A stretch of DNA of 64,000 nucleotides, taken from positions 5,846,593 through 5,910,592 of the forward strand of contig CM020620.1 in NCBI GenBank assembly GCA_009829735.1, written 5' to 3'. A model generated the notes under the pieces. It saw only the letters and a list, made by a program, of their open reading frames with translations, made no database searches and was not told the DNA's origin. The position numbers and the translations under genes were made by a program. This document shows positions 31,156 to 41,511 of the stretch, piece after piece. How positions within the stretch are numbered: the first letter of the stretch is position 1; every line of letters starts with the position of its first letter. This stretch comes from Pyropia yezoensis. Lineage: Eukaryota > Rhodophyta > Bangiophyceae > Bangiales > Bangiaceae.

Positions 31156-32325
31156 CCATCTGCCCGCCGCCTGGAGTTCAGACTGGGTGGACACGGGCTT
31201 ATGTTGTGTGTGTGAGTGTACATGTGTATAGGTGGGGGACAATGGGTCGTTGAGGGGCTGTGTGACTTGTTTATGCTGTGGGGGAGAGCTGTCGTTTACT
31301 GCATGTGCGCCGGGGTGCGGGACACTCGGCGTTTCACGTGTGCGGGGAGAAGTGCCGTGCGCATGCCGACAGCCGCCGCTGCAGCAGCGGTGGGTGTCGC
31401 GGGCGCGTTCAGCAGTGTAGGGGGCACCTTGAGGAGACACTTTGTGGTGGCGACGGCGGTATGAGGGTGGCGGTCGCCCTATCGGGCTGGCCGCCGCCGT
31501 GCATCCGCGCGTTTTGACAGGGCGCGGCGTGGCCGTGTGTTGCCTGCTCTTCTGCAGCCCCCGGCTGACTGCGTCGCTCTTTGGTGCAGAGCGGCCTGCG
31601 CTGGATGACACCCCTCGCTGCCTCTCTGCCCACTCCTATTAGGTACATAATGTATGAACCAGTCGCAACTGGCTTCCCATGTATCGATTGGCTATGCCTG
31701 TGTGCGACGCTGTACCACATACAGTACATAGGAGCTTCGCTAATTAGCCGAGAAAGTCAGACAAAGGACGCTGGCTTGGATCCAAGCATGGAGGAGCCGC
31801 GGGGGTCCCCGCTCGAGGGAGTGTGACCTTTGCTGCAGTTGGCAACAAGGAGTGTAGGGACCACCCCTCTGCCAACATGCAGCAGTGCAGGGGTGGAACA
31901 GGCTGGACCCCGTCAAGTTGTCCACACCATGTGGCCACTTGAAGGCCTGAGCTCCTCAGCACAACAGGTATGAACGGACATAAATAGACTACAGACCGCG
32001 CTGCCTGCCAGGCCAAGTTCCACGAGGCCATACACACGTCGTGCCGCCGCTTCAGTGCCTCCGTCTCTGTCGTCAGGCCGTGCCACTGTCCCCACAAGCC
32101 TTTCTGCCGTGCCGTCGCTGTCGCCGCCGCCTTCGCCGTGCCGTGCCGTCATTGACGTCGTCACCGGGCCCGCCGTGCACAGGTCGTGCCGCCGTCGCCG
32201 CTCCCGCAGTGCCTCTGTCGCTGCGCCCGCAGACTACGCCGCCGCTGCGACAGGCCCAACGTGCCGACGGGAACTCGTCTGTCGTCTGTGGAAACCGCTT
32301 GCAGGGCAGCGGGCCCGTCGCCGTC
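31156..32325. other. Spacer between GRASP and kinase genes
   Basis: About 1.2 kb. A moderately AT-rich patch lies at 31630-31760. The kinase frame is open from 32041, but the stretch before the ATG at 32326 is low complexity (Arg/Pro/Ala) and is treated as 5' UTR. Confidence 0.35.
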
Positions 32326-34389
32326 ATGGACGCGGACCGGACCGACCCCACGCAGGGCGCCACACACAGCCAGACTGTTCCCCAGCCGGGAGCCACCTCG
32401 CCGCCAGGCACGCTCCAGCTGCCCGCGCAGCGTCCCCCTACGCCGTTGCCGAACGGGCTACGCCTGACTGGGTTCTCCACGCTCCCCCCCTGTGCCCACA
32501 CACACTGTCTTGAGCTCCCGTTGGGCACGACGGTCGCACCCCTTGGCATTGGGGGGGGCGCCCTCGTTTACCCAGCCACCTACTACGGGCGCCCCGCCGC
32601 GGCGAAAGTAATCCAAGATGGCAGTATTGGGGGCGGCGAGAACAATGATGGCGGCGTTGCTGAGCGGAGGTGGCTCGACCGGGAGCTCCTCTTCCTCCCC
32701 TACCTCTCGCACGACAATGTCGTTGCGTTCCGCCACTACGCGCACCTGCCCCAGCGGGGGGTGCACGTGATGGTGATGGAGCGCCTGAGCGGCAGCCTGG
32801 AGATGACACTGCGCAGGATGGACAGGGACAGCGTTTCACTGACTGCCCCCGCCTTCCTGCGCATTGCTGCAGACGTTGCCGTGGGACTTGCCTACGTCCA
32901 CAGCCTTGGTCTTGTGCATGCCGACATCAAGCCCCACAACATTCTGATGACACACCCGGACACGAGAGTAGTTGGCGCAGACGGCAGCCCCCGGCTGGAG
33001 TTCCCCGACACGTCCGTGGCCAAGCTGGCCGACTTTGCCGTCTGCTTGGACACGAACAACCGGAACGAGTCCGTCGACCTGGGCCACACGCCCCGCTTCC
33101 TCGCGCCCGAGTGTAGGCGGATGACGAGCCGCCTCGGCAATAGCGACGGCGGCGGCGACGGTCGCAGGACCGTGCAGGCAGCCACGCACCCGTCCCCGGC
33201 CCGCGACATGTTTGCGCTGGGCATGGTGCTGTACGAGCTTCTCATCGGCGTCCCGCAGTCGGCCACTAGCCGCAGCCGCTCGTGGACGGCATTGACCACA
33301 GACGGACGCACGGCCGCCGCCGTCGCCGCCGCCGCCGTCGACGCGGCGACCGCGGCGGCAGAGGCCGACGAGGCGGCGGCGGCAGCGGCGGCTGTGGCCA
33401 ACCTCGTCGCCTCTGTGCGCGGGCACGGCGGCACCGCCGGCGCCGCCACCGCGGCCGGCGCCCCCAGCCGCATCCGGCTGGTCCACGAGCTCCCCCGCGC
33501 AGTCGAGCTCACCTGCGCCCTTTTGTCGGCAGACCCGGCGGCGCGGCCGACGGCGTCGCGCGTCGCGGCACTCGCTGTGGAGATGTTCCACCGGGCCGTC
33601 GAAGCGGCAGGCGGCCACCCGGTGCCATGGGCGGGCACCCCCGCCGGGTCAGGGGGCGGCGGCGGCTACTACACGGGGGCGGCGGCGTTTGTCGGGGTGT
33701 CCCGCCCGCCAGTGCCACCTTCCCCGCCTCCGTTTCCGTATGGCGCCCCTGGAGGGGCGGCGCCCATCCCCCGGGGGGCCGCCTGGGCCGCCGCCCCCGC
33801 CGTGGCGTGCGCTCTATGCCGCGCTGCGGCGGCGCCGTGCGCGTGCGGCGCATCCACGCACTCCACTGCCAGGGGGTGGCCGTACGTGACGCCGCCGGGG
33901 GTGGAGGGGCCGCCGGCTGCCGCCCGCCCGTCGTCGCTGGGGTCTTTGGTTACCGTCGCGGGGGAGGAGGCGGTGCGCCCGAGTCGTCTGCCCCCAGAAG
34001 ACCCGATGGTAACCGCGGCGGAGATGGGCGCATCGCCGCCCGTCACGGTGGTGGGGGGGGCATCGCCCCGCGTCGCGGCCGCGGGGGGTGTATCGCCGAC
34101 AGTCGCGGCGGTGGGGGGTGCATCGCGGCCCGTCGCGGTGGTGGGGGGTGCATCGCGGCCCGTCGCGGTGGTGGGGGGTACAATTCCGCCCGTCGCGGTG
34201 GTGGGGGGGGCATCGCCACCCGTTGCGGCGGCGGCCAGAGCACCGCCGCCCGTCGCGGCGGTGACGGCCACGACGGCGGCAGCGGCGGTGCTGCCGCCGC
34301 GTGTGGTCTGCCCCGCTCAGGCGTCGCTCGGCGCGGACAGGACGGGGGGGGGCGGCAGCAGCCACGACGAGGCCGTGACGACAGCGTGA
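32326..34389 (+). CDS. Protein kinase-like protein, non-RD, with repeat tail
   Basis: A 687-residue protein with a kinase domain at about residues 65-425. The glycine loop is GIGGGALVY, followed by the ATP lysine K94 (GRPAAAKVI) and a helix-C glutamate in DRELLFLPYL. The catalytic loop reads HADIKPHN (H198-A199-D200), so the usual arginine of HRD is alanine: a non-RD kinase. The magnesium loop reads DFA (D236-A238) in place of DFG. APE is intact (A260-E262), and MFALGMVLYELLIG matches subdomain IX. The essential Lys and Asp residues are present, so activity is possible but not assured. An alanine-rich insert of about 90 residues splits the C-lobe. The tail is Pro/Gly/Ala-rich and carries eight 10-residue repeats (VAVVGGASRP type). 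A start at 32041 is possible but adds only low-complexity sequence. Substrate and pathway are unknown. Confidence 0.82.
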   Translation: MDADRTDPTQGATHSQTVPQPGATSPPGTLQLPAQRPPTPLPNGLRLTGFSTLPPCAHTHCLELPLGTTVAPLGIGGGALVYPATYYGRPAAAKVIQDGSIGGGENNDGGVAERRWLDRELLFLPYLSHDNVVAFRHYAHLPQRGVHVMVMERLSGSLEMTLRRMDRDSVSLTAPAFLRIAADVAVGLAYVHSLGLVHADIKPHNILMTHPDTRVVGADGSPRLEFPDTSVAKLADFAVCLDTNNRNESVDLGHTPRFLAPECRRMTSRLGNSDGGGDGRRTVQAATHPSPARDMFALGMVLYELLIGVPQSATSRSRSWTALTTDGRTAAAVAAAAVDAATAAAEADEAAAAAAAVANLVASVRGHGGTAGAATAAGAPSRIRLVHELPRAVELTCALLSADPAARPTASRVAALAVEMFHRAVEAAGGHPVPWAGTPAGSGGGGGYYTGAAAFVGVSRPPVPPSPPPFPYGAPGGAAPIPRGAAWAAAPAVACALCRAAAAPCACGASTHSTARGWPYVTPPGVEGPPAAARPSSLGSLVTVAGEEAVRPSRLPPEDPMVTAAEMGASPPVTVVGGASPRVAAAGGVSPTVAAVGGASRPVAVVGGASRPVAVVGGTIPPVAVVGGASPPVAAAARAPPPVAAVTATTAAAAVLPPRVVCPAQASLGADRTGGGGSSHDEAVTTA
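34030..34269 (+). repeat. 30-bp minisatellite in kinase C-tail, eight units
   Basis: Eight 30-bp units, two of which (starting at about 34120 and 34150) are identical and begin GCATCGCGGCCCGTCGCGGT. The period is a multiple of three and keeps the kinase frame open, so unit-number variation would lengthen or shorten the protein by ten residues at a time. Confidence 0.85.
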
Positions 34390-34630
34390 ATGTGAAGGCG
34401 GGTGAAGACATTGTGAGGGCGGGGAGGGGGTGGCGATGATGAGGGCGGGCATCCCCGCGGGCGCCCAGAGCCCCCATGCAGATGCAAAGGGAACATGCGT
34501 ACACACGAGCTACGGGCGACGCCCTGAAAAAAAGGGGGTTGCGGTCGAACCGCCGCGCCACGGCCGCGGGATGCAGCGTGTGCCCTCGCGGGGGCACCCG
34601 CCCGTCGCGGCACCGCCGTCGCAGAGGGGT

Positions 34631-35938
34631 CTACCCCCCCCCACCCCCTCCTCCCGGCAGCGGCGGCTGCGCGGCCGTCACAAAGCAGCGGTGGGGCACG
34701 GCAAGTGCCGCCCCCCCCCCCCCCCCCCCCCCCCCTCCCGCCTCTGCCACGCCCATCTCGGTGGCCAGCCACCCGCTCAGGGCAGCGTCAAACGCGGCGA
34801 CCGCCGCGGCGGGTAGGCGCCCCCCCGCAATCGCCGACGACGCACGCGCGCGGCCGCGCCACGCGGCGGCGGTCACGACTTCGGTGGTGGTAAAGGAAAA
34901 CGTCTCAACACGCGCCCAGCCGGCGGCGGTGAGCGCGGTCGCCCAGGCGGGGTACCACCCGCCTGGGGCGGCGGCGGCCATGGCCGCCCACGCGGGGTTG
35001 GCAGCCACCATCAGCCGCTTGGTGGCAGCCAGCAGGTCCTCCCGTGGGGGGGCGGCGGTGTCGGTGGCGGTGGCGGCGGCGGCGGCGGCGGCGGGGGACG
35101 CGGCCGACGGCGCGGCGGGGGTGGAGGCGCCCACCGTGACCGCCCCTGGCAGGGCGTCGTAGTGCGCAATGACCAGCCAGCCCGTCGGGCAGAGGAGGCG
35201 GGCCGCCTCGGCCGTCGCCTCGGCGGGGCGGAACCAGTGCCACGCCGAGCCGGCGGTGAGGAGATCGGCGGCGCCGGCGGGGAGGCCCGTCGCCTCGGCG
35301 GGCGCCACCACGCACCGGACGGGCAGGCGGGCGGAGCGGGGGGGCGGAGGGGCGGGCCCACCAGGCCCGCCGCCGCGGCTACCACCGCCACCGCCGTTGC
35401 CGCCGCCGCTGCCGGCACTGTCGCCGCCGCGTCGATTGACGGCGGCATGGCACCCACGGCGTCCACCACTACCACCACCGCCACCGCCACCGCCACCGCC
35501 TGTCGCCACAGCGGCTGCGGCCCGCTCCGCCTCGTCAAGGGCGGCACACGCGGCGAGCATGGCGGCGTCCACATCCACGGCGACCGCGTCTGCCCCCCGG
35601 GCGGCCAGCGCCCGCGCCATGCACCCCGTCCCCGCGCCAAGGTCCACCACCGACAGCCGCCGACTGCCGCCACCGCCGCCGCCGCCGCCGCCACCACCAC
35701 CGCCACCACCGTCACCACCACCACCACCGCCGCCACCGCCACCGCCACCGCCCTCATCGTCGTCACCGCCACCGCCGCCGCGCCCCCTCCCCCCCCCCGG
35801 CGGCGACAGGGCACCAAAGTAGCGGTCCAGGCGGGTGTACAGCCCGGCCGGCATGGCCGGCCGGTACGCCACGTAGTCGGCAACGGCGGGCGCCCAGTCT
35901 GTGGACGCCACCACCGCCGCCGCCGCTGCCACGGACAT
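34631..35938 (-). CDS. SAM-dependent class I methyltransferase
   Basis: A 435-residue protein starting at the ATG complementary to 35936-35938 (MSVAAAAAVVASTDWAPAVA). An N-terminal YVAYRPAMPAGLYTRLDRYF matches the 'Y..YRP.YP..L' entry of the UbiE/trans-aconitate-like methyltransferases. Motif I is VVDLGAGTGCMARALAARGA (near residue 97). It is followed by the acidic strand VAVDVDAAML that binds the SAM ribose, and then AEATGLPAGAADLLTAGSAW with HWF (motif IV region). Glycine/histidine-poor but glycine-rich inserts of 50-60 residues sit before motif I and after the ribose strand, leaving the core intact. The substrate is unknown. The 3' end runs into a long poly(C) tract encoding a Gly9 run, so the last 20 residues depend on correct homopolymer length. 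Confidence 0.82.
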   Translation of the reverse strand: MSVAAAAAVVASTDWAPAVADYVAYRPAMPAGLYTRLDRYFGALSPPGGGRGRGGGGGDDDEGGGGGGGGGGGGGDGGGGGGGGGGGGGGGSRRLSVVDLGAGTGCMARALAARGADAVAVDVDAAMLAACAALDEAERAAAAVATGGGGGGGGGGSGGRRGCHAAVNRRGGDSAGSGGGNGGGGGSRGGGPGGPAPPPPRSARLPVRCVVAPAEATGLPAGAADLLTAGSAWHWFRPAEATAEAARLLCPTGWLVIAHYDALPGAVTVGASTPAAPSAASPAAAAAAATATDTAAPPREDLLAATKRLMVAANPAWAAMAAAAPGGWYPAWATALTAAGWARVETFSFTTTEVVTAAAWRGRARASSAIAGGRLPAAAVAAFDAALSGWLATEMGVAEAGGGGGGGGGAALAVPHRCFVTAAQPPLPGGGGGGG

Positions 35939-36580
35939 TGGGGGGGGGGAACGCGCCCGGCCAAACGGCGCGGGGGGGGGGGGGGGCGGTAGTGCGCCGG
36001 GGGGGGGAACGGCTCCTCCCCGCCAGGCGGGGCGCCGCCGTCGGGGGCGACAGACGCCGCCGTCTGGGGCGACAGACGCCGCAGCCGCCGCCACCGGCGG
36101 CGGCCCGTCCACTAGGGGCAGCCCCCCGCGAGTCGGAAAGCGCGCACGACGACGGGGGGGGGGAGAGGGGGGGGGGGGGGGATGGGCGACGGGGGCGGGC
36201 TCGCGGGCGGGACCGTCCCTTGAAGCGACCGCCGGCCCTCTGGACGGGAGCAATCGCTGTGCCGACCGTGACGTGGCGCGGCCTGGCGGCTGGGCCCGGG
36301 CCCATTCGGGCGGGCACACGGCTTCCAAACGCGCCTGTCCACCACTTCGAGCGCCGCCGCCTCTCCCAAGCCTGCCTGCCACCCGCGCGGCCACCCCCTA
36401 CCGCCCCCCCCGTCGCGCTCGGCCAGCCCCGACCCTCCCCCCCCCCAGCGCTCTTCCATTCCACCCCCCCCCCCCCCCCCCCCCCCCCCCTCCCCGCGGC
36501 CGTGAGCGCCGCGCCCCCCGCGCCCTCCCCCCCCCGCTCACCGTCCGCGCCGACACGGGGCCAGCCGGCACCGGGGTGGG
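35939..36580. other. Divergent promoter region
   Basis: About 640 bp between the start codons of the methyltransferase (minus) and RING (plus) genes, so it should contain both promoters. It contains several poly(G) and poly(C) runs, the longest about 28 C at 36463-36490. I saw no TATA box. Confidence 0.5.
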
Positions 36581-38497
36581 ATGGCGCTCCCCCCGGGGGC
36601 ACCCTTCCCGCCGCCCCGCCCCTCCTCCCCCCCGGCGGCGGGGGCACCCCCGCCCCCTTGTCCGCCCCGCGCCAGCAGGTGCGGCGGAAGCGGCGGCGGC
36701 GGCGGCGGCGGCGGCAGCAGAGGCATTGGCGGTGGCGGCGGTGGCGGCGGCGGCGGCGGCGGCGTTGGTGGCGGCGGCGGCCACCCCCTCCCCCCATCCT
36801 CCAGCGACCGCCTGCCGTTGCCGAGAGAGACCGCCCGCGCGCGCATAGGGTGTCCACCGCCTGTTGCTGCTCCTGCCGCCGCCGCCGCCGCCGCCGCCGC
36901 CACCCCCGCCGCTACCACCGCCGCCGCCCCCGCCTCCGCGGATGCGGCCGCCGCGTCTGCCGCCACCACCGCCGCCGCGGCCGCCGTCGTTGCCGCTTGC
37001 GTCGACGCTGCCGCGGCTGCCACGGGCGGCGGTGGGCCAGGCGGCGCGGCAACCCGCCGCCCCGCCGCCCCGCGGCCACCCCCAGAGGCGACAGCAGCGG
37101 CGGCGGAGGCGGCGGCGGCGGCGGCTGCGTATTCGCCGCGGCGGCAGCGGCGGCGGCTGCCACCCCCGCCGGCGGCGACCGGCGGGGCGGTCGACGCCCC
37201 CCCGCCGGCGGCGACGACCGCTGAAGGCGGGGGGGGTGCGTCTGGGGCGGCGGCGACGGCGGCGGGGCGCCTGCCGCCGGCGCTGGCGCTCGACACCGCC
37301 TCGGCGGCGATGCGGGGCGTGCTGTCGGCGCTGATGCCGCTGGCAGGGGCGGTGTCGCCGCCGGGGGGGGGGGGCGCCCCCGCCGCTGCGGCCGCAACGC
37401 CCCGCGCCAGAGGGGGGGAGGTGGTGCGGCTGGAGCGGTTGCCGCCGCCGCCTGCGGGGCTGGCGCCGCTGCCATCACCGTCGTCGTCGTCTTTGCAGCG
37501 GCCGCCGTCGGCTGACTCACCCTCAGCCGCCACCCCCGGTGGGTCGTCGGGCCACGCGGCTCTGCCGCGGGCGTCACCGCCGCCGGGGGCCGGCGCCCCC
37601 CCGCCTCCTCTCCCTCACGGGGTGCCGCCGCCCCCGCCGCCGCCCCCGCCGCCGCCCCCGCCGTTGTCCCCGCCGCTGCTGCCGCTGCCACCCGGTGGTG
37701 CCGTCCACGGGCTGCCGGCGTCGTCGTCGGCGGCATCGGCGTCGGCTGAGGTGCGCCGCGCGCTTGCCGCGCTCATCGCGGGCGTCCAGATGCAGACGGC
37801 CGCCGCGTCGGCGCGCGCCGGCGGTGGGGGTGGTGGCAGCGGCAGCGGCGGCAGCGGCGGCGGCAGCGGCGGTGACGCCGCGAGCGCCGCCGTCGCCGAC
37901 GGCCTCGCCGGCGGGTGGGGGGCACCCGCGGCGGCCACGCCCGTGGCGGCCGCGGCCCCGGCGGCGGCTGTGGTGGCGGGCTCCCAGCCGGGCTTGCGCG
38001 CCGCGCCGCCGCGGCCGCTGCTGCCGCCGCTGCCGCCGCTGCCACCGCTGCCGCCGCTGGGGCCCGACCTGCTGGCCGACGTGGACCGGCGCCTCGGGCT
38101 GCTGACCGACGCGGTCGCGTCGCTGGCAGAGAACTTCCGCATCGCCCGCGGCCTGTCGGCCGCGGACGTGCGCACCCTCCCCACGTCGGTGTTTGGCGCT
38201 GACGGGGGGGGCGGGCCGGCGGACGGGCGGGTGTGCCTGCCGCCCGAAACCGCGTCGCGGTTGACGGAGGCCCCCGACGCGGCCGCCGCCGCGGCGTGCG
38301 CCGTGTGCCTCGAGGATTACCGCCTGGGGGACCTCCTCCGCACCCTCCCCGCGTGTGGCCACCGGTTTCACTCCCACTGTGTTGACGTGTGGGTTTGTAG
38401 GCACCCCGTGTGTCCATTGTGCCGGGCAACGGTGACGGCGGGGGGGGCAGGGGGGGGCGCGTCGGCGGCTCCGGCCGGGCGGTCGCGCTCTTTGTAG
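36581..38497 (+). CDS. RING-H2 E3 ubiquitin ligase-like protein
   Basis: A 638-residue protein whose only recognisable domain is a C-terminal RING-H2 finger, residues 573-614. The ligands are C573, C576, C592, H594, H597, C600, C611 and C614, in the spacing C-x2-C-x15-C-x1-H-x2-H-x2-C-x10-C-x2-C. The finger reads CAVCLEDYRLGD, then PACGHRFHSHC and VCPLC, and is of the kind that recruits E2 enzymes. Just before it lies a non-repetitive stretch, LLADVDRRLGLLTDAVASLA and ENFRIARGLSAADVRTLP, the latter like the loop often found ahead of RING-H2 domains. The rest is poly-Ala, poly-Gly and poly-Pro. No membrane segment is evident, so it is not clearly ATL-like. The start at 36581 is the first ATG in frame, and much of the N-terminus is too repetitive to confirm it. 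Confidence 0.85.
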   Translation: MALPPGAPFPPPRPSSPPAAGAPPPPCPPRASRCGGSGGGGGGGGSRGIGGGGGGGGGGGGVGGGGGHPLPPSSSDRLPLPRETARARIGCPPPVAAPAAAAAAAAATPAATTAAAPASADAAAASAATTAAAAAVVAACVDAAAAATGGGGPGGAATRRPAAPRPPPEATAAAAEAAAAAAAYSPRRQRRRLPPPPAATGGAVDAPPPAATTAEGGGGASGAAATAAGRLPPALALDTASAAMRGVLSALMPLAGAVSPPGGGGAPAAAAATPRARGGEVVRLERLPPPPAGLAPLPSPSSSSLQRPPSADSPSAATPGGSSGHAALPRASPPPGAGAPPPPLPHGVPPPPPPPPPPPPPLSPPLLPLPPGGAVHGLPASSSAASASAEVRRALAALIAGVQMQTAAASARAGGGGGGSGSGGSGGGSGGDAASAAVADGLAGGWGAPAAATPVAAAAPAAAVVAGSQPGLRAAPPRPLLPPLPPLPPLPPLGPDLLADVDRRLGLLTDAVASLAENFRIARGLSAADVRTLPTSVFGADGGGGPADGRVCLPPETASRLTEAPDAAAAAACAVCLEDYRLGDLLRTLPACGHRFHSHCVDVWVCRHPVCPLCRATVTAGGAGGGASAAPAGRSRSL

Positions 38498-39646
38498 GCG
38501 GGGGCACCCGGGTAAGCGGTGAGACAGCCTGGTGAGGCAGCCTGGTGGGGGAGAGAGGAGAGGGCGTGGACGGCACTGGCACAGAAAAGGGCTCGGTGTG
38601 GCTGACGGCCCTCCTCCGCCAGCTGGTGCCGCTGTGGGTGTGCGTAGCAGCTGGCCGCACGCTCCTCCCGGCGGGGGTGCGTGCGCCCTTTTTGCATACC
38701 GCGATGGGGATGGGGAGGCGCGCTGCGGGAGGAAAGGGGCCGCGCAGAGTGCGCCCCTGCACAGCGCGCGTACGAGCAGGTGGGTGCGGTCGAGCGCGCC
38801 GCTGCCACCATCACCGGCGTCGGGTCCCTCGCCGCGCTCGGTGGTGGGCGCCCGTTGCCGGGCTCGCCCCCGTCGCCTGCCCGCTTCAGGGCCTACAGGT
38901 CGCAGGTGTACGCGGCTGCAGCCCTTGTAGCGGTCGCACCGAGTCGACTAGTCTCGATGGGCGGGGGGGTGGACGGGTTCGTCTAGACTCCGAGGGGTGG
39001 GTGGACCATCACGGGGACACACACCTTGGTACGGCTGCCCACCCTGCTTTTTGTCTGCTGGAGTGTACCGTGCACCGTAGAGTACGTACGGTACGTACTT
39101 ACGTTGCATGAATTTCATAAACCCGTTCGAAATCTTCATGAGGCGATGACTCCGCTCGTCGCACTTCTTTGTCAGGACCCAATGAGATTGCACGCATTGC
39201 GGGTCCTTGCAGCCAGATCAGCATGTGCCGCGCAGGACCACAACGCTGTGGTTACATGAGGATCTATCCAACCGCCACGACTCGTGGCGGATTGGCTGCA
39301 TCGTGGCGGGCCATCCCCTCCCCTCTCCCGCCCGACGGCGTTCATCCCCCCTGGTCCCGCCGTCGACCCCCCCCTCGGCGGCCACGAGCCGCGCCGCCTC
39401 CCCCCCCTGGCGGCCACGAGCCGCGCCGTCCCCCCCACGGGGTGGCGATGGCACCGTCATTTGCCGTCGCCGCCAACCCCAACCGCGGGGGCGGGTGCAG
39501 GACGCGGGCGCGCGCCCGTGTTTGCCCCCGGCCTCGCCCGCCGCCAGTGGCAGAGCCGCCCCGCTGCCCGCGGTCTTGTGGGGGTGTGGGCGGCTCCCAC
39601 AGTGGCATGAGGCGGTGCGGTGCGCGCGGCCAAAGGCGGGGGGGCA

Positions 39647-39683
39647 GGGCGGGGCGGGGCGGGGCGGGGCGGGGCGGGGCGGG
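39647..39683. repeat. (GGGGC)n array
   Basis: Six or more uninterrupted GGGGC pentamers. Runs of four G at this spacing are a classical G-quadruplex-forming arrangement on the plus strand. Confidence 0.85.
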
Positions 39684-40614
39684 TGGCTTTGACCTCACGC
39701 GCCGCGCGGGCGCCACGATGCTGTGGGAGCTCCCCCCCACACCGCCCCGCGCTGCCCGGCCGCCGACCGCGACGGCCGCGGCGCCCATGCAGGGTCCGCG
39801 CGTGTGGTGCCGGCGGCGGCGCGCCCACAGGGGCCGCGCCGCGCGGCCCCACCGGCGGCCGGCCGCCCCAGCCTACGCGGCGGGCGGTCCTGCCCTCGCG
39901 GGGGGGCGGGTGACAGCGCGCCCGTGGCCAAGGTAGGGGTGCGGTGCCCCGCGCGGGGACGGCTGGTAGCCGGGAATTTGGGAGCCGCTGCCCGACCCCT
40001 CCCCCCCCCTCGCGCCTCCTCCTCTCTCCTCTCCCCTCTTGTCCCCTCCGCCGCTAGCTCCCGGCGGGCCCTCCATTGCGCGGCTTCCCGCCGTTTGGCT
40101 GCTGACCAGGCGCCCCCCCCCCTCCTGGCGGCGACACGAACCCGTGGCGCCGCCCCGTTCCGCCCGCCGCCCAATCTTCCCCACTGCGGCGAGGGGGGCG
40201 GGGAGCAGCGGGATGGGGATCCCCCTCAGGGGGAGCATCCTTTCCAACACCCCGCTGCGTCATCCACGACACGTGTGCGTGGGGAGCGCAGGGTGGGGCC
40301 GGAGGTGGGAACGCGGGTGCTCGGCGGCCGTGGCAAACGGCATCGCCCCCCCCCCCCCCCCTTCCTGTCCTTGGGATGGCCGAGTGCACACGGCTGGGAC
40401 GTGGCCGAGAAGGGGGCGAGGAGGGTGGGCAGCGTCGTCCTCGTATCCATGTCGAGGCTGGGCGCGCCTGACGCTTGTGTGGGTGGCCCCGTGCCCAGCG
40501 CCTCCCCGCCCCGGGGGCCCTGCCCAGCACTGCTCTCCGGGCTGTGTGCGTGCGCTCCCTGCGGGCAAGCCTTACCGTCATGCCATGCCGCGCCGCGGCC
40601 CGGGCGGCGGGGTG

Positions 40615-40620
40615 TTTATA
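40615..40620 (+). promoter_or_regulatory. TATA-like box of cupin copy 1
   Basis: TTTATA, the only AT-rich hexamer in a strongly GC-rich stretch, lies 166 bp before the cupin ATG. Position and contrast suggest a core promoter; not proven. Confidence 0.4.
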
Positions 40621-40785
40621 GGGTCCCGCCGCAAGAACAGTCCGGCCCTTTCTACCGCCCAACCAAGACACACGCAAGCACCCAACCAGCAGCAGCACCT
40701 CTCCACTCCCTTCCCATCCCCACCCTTGCCCGCTGCCCCCCCCAGCCAGGGCAAGCACCCCCCCCCTTTCTTTTTTCTCCCCACG

Positions 40786-41511
40786 ATGGCTACCGCCACC
40801 CGGGTTGCGGTCCACGTGCTGGCCGCCCTCATCGCGGCCGCCTCCCTCCTCCCATCCCGCGCCGACGCCATCACCCCCGCCAACCTGGCCGCCCTCCGCG
40901 CCGACTCGCAGTTCACCACCGAGGAGAACCTGCGCGCCAACTTTGACGACCCCGCCGACTTTTCCGTCCGCATCGCCGACATCACGCCCACCACCACCCC
41001 GCAAGGCACCATCGTGTCGGGGGGGCTGGAGAACCTGGCGGTGTTTGGCCTGAGCAGCGTGGACAGCGCCTTCACCCGCTTCACCCTCCAGCCGGGGGCG
41101 CACAACCTGGCGCACACCCACCCGACGGCGTCCGAGACGCTGTTCAGCATCTCGGGGACGATGGACGTGTTCTTTGTGGAGGCCAACGAGACGCCCCGGC
41201 TGGTGGAGAGCGTGCTGGAGGCCGAGTCGGTGACGGTCTTCCCCGAGGGGCTCATCCACGGGGAGCGGTGCATCTCGGACGAGCCGTGTGAGTTCATCAG
41301 CTTCTTCAACACGGGCGACCCGGGGGTGGTGACGGTGAGCGAGCGGTTCTGTGACCTCAACCCGGAGGCGCGGGCGGCGGGTCTGTTCCTGCCGCAGGAC
41401 CAGGTGAACGCCATCTGTGACGGGTTGGGTGACAACCCGGCCCCCAACCAGCCTGAGGACGGGGAGGCGGTGACCAACGACAACGCGGTGAACACGGTCA
41501 GCGGCAACTAA
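40786..41511 (+). CDS. Secreted germin/spherulin-like cupin, copy 1
   Basis: A 241-residue intronless protein. The signal peptide is MATATRVAVHVLAALIAAAS with LLPSRADA, and cleavage is likely after ADA (about residue 27). A single cupin beta-barrel follows. Motif 1 is HNLAHTHPTASETLF with ligands H110, H112 and E117; motif 2 is PEGLIHGERC with H158. All four metal ligands of germins are therefore present. Germin-like cupins bind manganese and act as oxalate oxidases, superoxide dismutases or structural wall proteins; which applies here is unknown. Two cysteines (CISDEPC) sit next to motif 2. The C-terminus is a short acidic/Asn tail ending NTVSGN. The core is identical in nucleotide sequence to copy 2, which lies tail to tail with it 1.75 kb away. 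Confidence 0.92.
   Translation: MATATRVAVHVLAALIAAASLLPSRADAITPANLAALRADSQFTTEENLRANFDDPADFSVRIADITPTTTPQGTIVSGGLENLAVFGLSSVDSAFTRFTLQPGAHNLAHTHPTASETLFSISGTMDVFFVEANETPRLVESVLEAESVTVFPEGLIHGERCISDEPCEFISFFNTGDPGVVTVSERFCDLNPEARAAGLFLPQDQVNAICDGLGDNPAPNQPEDGEAVTNDNAVNTVSGN

Larger units (their letters stand above)
38498..40785. other. Spacer upstream of cupin copy 1
   Basis: About 2.3 kb without a supported gene. It contains a near-perfect GTAC palindrome at 39081-39099 (9-bp arms, one-base centre). A tandemly duplicated GC-rich unit with GGCGGCCACGAGCCGCGCCG lies at about 39378-39430, and a GGGGC pentamer array is listed separately. The final 200 bp form the promoter and C-rich leader of the cupin gene. 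Confidence 0.4.
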
